64,000 bases of DNA from Bacteroidota bacterium. Its GTDB lineage: Bacteria; Bacteroidota; Bacteroidia; Chitinophagales; Chitinophagaceae. Below are positions 57,427 to 64,000 of the stretch, one piece after another. The notes below the pieces were generated by a model that saw only the letters and a program-made list of their open reading frames with translations, was not told where the DNA came from and searched no databases. The position numbers and the translations under genes were made by a program. The stretch lies in NCBI GenBank assembly GCA_030706605.1, contig JAUZOE010000006.1, forward strand, positions 1 to 64,000, read 5' to 3'. The first letter of the stretch is position 1, and each line of letters begins with the position of its first letter.

Positions 57427-59622
57427 ATGCTTAAACAATTTCTATTAATTTCTGTTTTATTCATCTTTTCAATTGATAAAAGTAACGCCCAGCAAATTAG
57501 CTCAAAAGAAACATCAGATCCAAAGGAAAAAACAGCTTTTCAAACAGGCAGTCCCTGGATACCGGAAATTGATGTGCGCTCTGATGTTGCCATTGTCTAC
57601 GGAATCGGTGATCGTCAGAGAATGACTTTTGAGCAGAGAGTGAAAACATGGAGAGATAGGGGGTATACGACCTATTTTATGACTGGCATTGCCTGGGGAT
57701 CCTATGATGATTATTTTCTTGGTAAATGGGATGGTAAAAATCATCTCGGTGATGGGCAGGTAGATATGAAAGGAGACACCATATGGCATGGGAAAAACAT
57801 CCCCTATGTAGTGCCTGTTGCTTCCTTCATACAATATATGAAAACCGGCGTTATTAAGAAGGTAATTGACGCAGGTATTACCTCAATCTTTTTAGAAGAA
57901 CCAGAATTTTGGGCAAGAGCGGGGTATAGCGCAGCATTTAAAAATGAATGGCAGAAATATTACGGTTTTGCCTGGAAACCCCAGGATAAGTCTGCAGAAA
58001 ATACTTACCTATCAAGCAAGTTAAAATATCATTTATACTACAATGCTATCAAGCAGGTTTCTTCTTTTGCGAAAGAATATGGTAAAAGCAAGGGTTTAGT
58101 GATAAAAGTATATATAGCAACACATTCGCTGGTCAATTATTCATCATGGAAAATAGTTAGCCCGGAAGCAAGCCTAGCTTCACTTCCCGGCATTGACGGA
58201 TATATTGCCCAGGTATGGACTGGCACAGCAAGAGAACCAACTTATTATGATGGTAAAGAAAAAGAACGTGTGTTTGAAAATGCTTTTCTTGAATATGGAT
58301 CTATGGTTTCTATGACTGCACCCACTAAAAGAAAATTATTTTTTCTTACCGACCCTATTGAGGACTGGCCGAGAGATTGGAAGGACTATAAACAAAATTA
58401 TCAAGCCACTTTTACAGCAGAACTTTTGTATCCTACAGTAAATAACTACGAGGTAATGCCATGGCCTGAAAGAATATACACACGCCCATACAAGTTGGCT
58501 AATAGTGATGTAAAAGTCTTAATCCCAAGGTATTACTCTACCCAAATGCAGGTTATGATTAATGCTTTGAATAAAATGCCTCTTACCAATAACTATATAT
58601 CAGGTTCTAGGGGAATAGGAGTCCTCATGAGTAATTCCCTGATGTTCCAAAGGTACCCCACACACAATGGATTTGAGGATCCACAATTCTCAAATTTCTA
58701 TGGACAAACTTTTCCACTACTTAAATTAGGTATTCCTATAGAAACAGTTCATATGGAAAACCTTTCTTACGGAGCCGCATTAAAGGGTATTAAAGTTCTC
58801 ATCGTAAGCTATTCTAATATGAAACCATTATCGGCACAGGTACATCAATACCTTGCTAATTGGGTAAAACAAGGAGGTATCTTAATTTATTGCGGAAGAG
58901 ATGATGATCCATATCAAAGTGTAATGGAATGGTGGAATACTATGGGGAATCATTTCAAAACACCTTCAGAACAATTGTTCAGGATTTTGAAAATAAAACC
59001 TACTACAGAAAATCAAAAATTTAAAGTAGGTAAGGGTATAGTTTATGTAGTACGCAAAAATCCAAAAGAATTCGTTATGGAAGCCAATGGAAGTAATCAA
59101 TTTGTTGATCTAATAAAACAGGCTTATGAAAATGATGCAAAAGCAGGTAAACTTATCTATAAAAATTCCTTTTATTTGGAAAGGGGCCCGTATGATATTA
59201 TTTCAGTCATGGATGAAAGCATCAGCAATAAACCATATATTATAGATGGTCCGGTAATTGACCTATTTGATCCGGAATTACCTGTACTTACAGAAAAAAT
59301 TATTACTCCCGGACATCAGGCATTACTATATGATTTAAACAGGATCCAAAATAAAAAGCAACCACAAGTATTGGCTTCAGCCTCAAGAATTTATAATGAA
59401 GTTGTGAAATCCAATAGTTATTCCTTTATATCAAAAAGCCCATTGAATACTTCCAATAGCCTTCGCATTTTAGTACCGAAAGAGCCTAAATCAATTACTT
59501 TAACGGATAACAAAGGTCTGGAAATATCTGGCACAAATGAATCCTGGGATAATGAATCGGGCACCTATTTTTTGAGTTTTGACAACAATCCGGATGGTAT
59601 AAAAGTGAAATTAAACTGGTAA
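57427..59622 (+). CDS. Secreted TIM-barrel-like putative glycoside hydrolase, unclassified
   Basis: The 731-aa protein has a signal peptide (FLLISVLFIFSIDKSNAQ). The N-terminal half has barrel-like features: VKTWRDRGYTTYFMTGIAWG, then the strand end SIFLEEPEFWARAGY, whose glutamates (E157, E158, E160) are candidate catalytic acids, and GIDGYIAQVWTGTAREPTYYDG. The middle (IKVLIVSYSNMKPLSAQVHQYLANWVKQGG) resembles the trimerisation/amidotransferase-like domain of GH42-type beta-galactosidases. A C-terminal beta domain is likely. I cannot assign a CAZy family. The start ATG at 57427 is preferred to the in-frame TTG at 57385. Confidence 0.7.
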   Translation: MLKQFLLISVLFIFSIDKSNAQQISSKETSDPKEKTAFQTGSPWIPEIDVRSDVAIVYGIGDRQRMTFEQRVKTWRDRGYTTYFMTGIAWGSYDDYFLGKWDGKNHLGDGQVDMKGDTIWHGKNIPYVVPVASFIQYMKTGVIKKVIDAGITSIFLEEPEFWARAGYSAAFKNEWQKYYGFAWKPQDKSAENTYLSSKLKYHLYYNAIKQVSSFAKEYGKSKGLVIKVYIATHSLVNYSSWKIVSPEASLASLPGIDGYIAQVWTGTAREPTYYDGKEKERVFENAFLEYGSMVSMTAPTKRKLFFLTDPIEDWPRDWKDYKQNYQATFTAELLYPTVNNYEVMPWPERIYTRPYKLANSDVKVLIPRYYSTQMQVMINALNKMPLTNNYISGSRGIGVLMSNSLMFQRYPTHNGFEDPQFSNFYGQTFPLLKLGIPIETVHMENLSYGAALKGIKVLIVSYSNMKPLSAQVHQYLANWVKQGGILIYCGRDDDPYQSVMEWWNTMGNHFKTPSEQLFRILKIKPTTENQKFKVGKGIVYVVRKNPKEFVMEANGSNQFVDLIKQAYENDAKAGKLIYKNSFYLERGPYDIISVMDESISNKPYIIDGPVIDLFDPELPVLTEKIITPGHQALLYDLNRIQNKKQPQVLASASRIYNEVVKSNSYSFISKSPLNTSNSLRILVPKEPKSITLTDNKGLEISGTNESWDNESGTYFLSFDNNPDGIKVKLNW

Positions 59623-59843
59623 AATTTTATTGCCAATAAATAATATGAAGCCTTTGTTATTATAAATTATTTTCTATCCGCCGGAAATATTTTTTGTATC
59701 CCTTCTTCTGAATTTTATTTATTCTAATCACCATGAGGGGTGAATTACTGAACCATAGAAGAAAAATGAAACCAGTAAAACCTAGTCACGGTTTTATTTC
59801 ATAGCCATATAAGCCACTTTAAATTACAGATTATGTACATTTT

Positions 59844-59875
59844 TTTGTAAGGTATACAAATACTATATAGCTTTA
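59844..59875 (+). promoter_or_regulatory. Promoter of the PhyH-family gene
   Basis: A TTTG -33 element at 59844-59847 and TAGCTTTA at 59868-59875 (one base off TAnnTTTG) have 20-bp spacing. The predicted transcript start is near 59882. Confidence 0.45.
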
Positions 59876-59886
59876 TCACACATATC

Positions 59887-59903
59887 ACAACTCCGGGAGT
59901 TGT
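59887..59903 (+). promoter_or_regulatory. 17-bp palindrome, candidate operator of the PhyH gene
   Basis: ACAACTCC-G-GGAGTTGT is a perfect inverted repeat with 8-bp arms around one base. It lies just after the predicted transcript start and 29 bp before the ATG, a position where a bound repressor would block transcription. It is also far more GC-rich than its surroundings. Confidence 0.5.
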
Positions 59904-59932
59904 CTGTTATTCATGCAAATTAAAATTAGAAA

Positions 59933-60814
59933 ATGACTAAAGATCTTTCAAAAATCCATCAGTTAATATCTGATATGTTCAAATGGCCATCCTCTGAGGA
60001 AGAATGGGAGCAATACAAACTTACCAATGAGCAAATTGCATTTTTTAAACAATACGGTTATATATCCGATATCAAAATTTTAGAAGAATGGCAGGTTGAT
60101 CAATTAAATGCGGAACTGGCAGAGATTGCTGACCCTTCCCACCCAGGACATGATTTCTTTTATGAATTTCACTCTAATGAATCTCTTGATTCTAATTCTG
60201 TATTGTTTCATTCCCTGGGCCAATGGCGTATAAAGGAAGGCTTTCATGATATTTTATGGAACCCGGCTTTTGTTATGGCGGCGAGCCAACTTTTAGGTGA
60301 TCGATCAGTACGATTTTGGCATGACCAATTATTTTGTAAGCCTGCTCACCACGGAGGTGTAGTTGCATGGCATCAGGATTATTCTTACTGGACTGCCACA
60401 ACACCAATACAACATTTAACCTGCTGGGTTGGATTAGATGATGCCAATATTGACAATGGCTGTTTATATTATGTACCAGAAAGTCATAATTGGGGATTAC
60501 TAAAAAAACCTGATCTCGCCGGAGATATGGAAGGTTTGATCCAATATCTTACTGATGAACAGAAAGCCAATTTTAAGGCTATTCCTATTCCTCTAAAAAA
60601 AGGATATGGCGTTTTCCATCATTCGCTATTGGTACATGGTTCACATGAAAACAAATCTGAAAGATCAAGAAGAGCTTTTGTATTAAATGTATTCAGTGAT
60701 GGCACACTTTCTAATTCTGATAAAGTTATTTTAACAGGTGTTCCCATTATTAAAAAAGGTGAAAAAATGGAAGGCCAGTTTTTCCCTTTATTATTCGAGG
60801 TACCCGAAAAATAG
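59933..60814 (+). CDS. PhyH-family Fe(II)/2-oxoglutarate dioxygenase
   Basis: The 293-aa cytoplasmic protein matches the phytanoyl-CoA dioxygenase fold. The iron triad is H147-x-D149 in WHQDYSYW and H235 in HHSLLVHGSH; R246 or R247 in ERSRRAF would bind 2-oxoglutarate. The family hydroxylates diverse small molecules, from phytanoyl-CoA to ectoine and sugars. It lies between two glycosidase genes, so the substrate may be a released product of the locus, but this is inference. Confidence 0.88.
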   Translation: MTKDLSKIHQLISDMFKWPSSEEEWEQYKLTNEQIAFFKQYGYISDIKILEEWQVDQLNAELAEIADPSHPGHDFFYEFHSNESLDSNSVLFHSLGQWRIKEGFHDILWNPAFVMAASQLLGDRSVRFWHDQLFCKPAHHGGVVAWHQDYSYWTATTPIQHLTCWVGLDDANIDNGCLYYVPESHNWGLLKKPDLAGDMEGLIQYLTDEQKANFKAIPIPLKKGYGVFHHSLLVHGSHENKSERSRRAFVLNVFSDGTLSNSDKVILTGVPIIKKGEKMEGQFFPLLFEVPEK

Positions 60815-60925
60815 TTTTTAGAAATTCAAACCTTAAATTTAATAAGTTGTAATTAAGTTGGCTGAAAATTATTACCTCAATTAACTCATTATCTAAAACG
60901 ATTGTAGATTACCATTTAACAATAA

Positions 60926-64000
<3,075 letters not shown>

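Larger units (their letters stand above)
59623..59932. other. Intergenic region before the PhyH gene
   Basis: The right part holds a good promoter (59844-59875) and a palindrome (59887-59903). The left part is AT-rich with no ORF or terminator that I can support. Confidence 0.4.

Overview
The window is a stretch of low-GC chromosome from a member of the Bacteroidota, most likely a Chitinophagaceae-like soil or freshwater bacterium. The evidence is SusC/SusD outer-membrane transport genes under an ECF sigma/FecR pair, DUF4270, DUF4834, DUF3108 and DUF4907 proteins, an STN-bearing TonB transporter, promoter -7 boxes of the TAnnTTTG type, and a lack of Shine-Dalgarno sequences. Many signal peptides end in a Bacteroidota-like AQ. 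The species cannot be named from sequence alone.

Region 1 (1-37115) is mostly core genome. It starts with the edge of an IS982-like element that ends 3 bp from the atpD stop codon. Then come a beta-propeller/phosphoesterase exoprotein, an acyl-CoA synthetase, a TPR protein, a UMF1-type transporter, a metallo-hydrolase, a DUF3108 protein, a flippase-like membrane protein, ruvC, a HIT protein, greA, a 2-hydroxyacid dehydrogenase, ridA and tsaB. A cysteine-free ArsR-type regulator precedes a CstB-like persulfide dioxygenase-rhodanese. Next are two overlapping outer-membrane/lipoprotein genes, a Kelch lipoprotein with a DUF4907 protein, a LytTR regulator, gyrB, a YtxH/holin-like envelope-stress trio, a YCF48-like exoprotein, a SurA-type chaperone, the rimP-nusA-infB operon, a DUF4834 protein, a HAD phosphatase, one tRNA with anticodon CAU and a small His/Arg/Asn-rich exported protein.

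Region 2 (37338-64000, continuing past the right edge) is a large carbohydrate or glycoconjugate utilisation locus. The minus-strand arm runs from an ECF sigma factor and FecR anti-sigma factor through SusC (with a signalling STN domain) and SusD to a PhoPQ-related alpha/beta hydrolase, two BD-FAE-like esterases, a glycerophosphodiesterase, two neutral-ceramidase-like proteins flanking a membrane-anchored PHP phosphoesterase, a sialidase-like lipoprotein and a parallel beta-helix protein. The plus-strand arm carries an unclassified TIM-barrel-like glycosidase candidate, a PhyH-family dioxygenase behind a 17-bp palindrome, and a GH2 beta-galactosidase cut off by the window end. Sialidase-like, beta-galactosidase and ceramidase-like enzymes in one SusCD locus raise the possibility of a glycosphingolipid-type substrate. 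This is inference, and a pectic or other acetylated plant glycan is a serious alternative.

The other points most worth checking are a translationally coupled leader ORF before the ArsR gene, a perfect in-frame 9-residue duplication in a membrane helix, a zinc-ribbon-like small protein that has lost its cysteines, a perfect hairpin in the rimP leader, an orphan coding remnant behind the glycerophosphodiesterase gene, and several promoters that would give leaderless messages.
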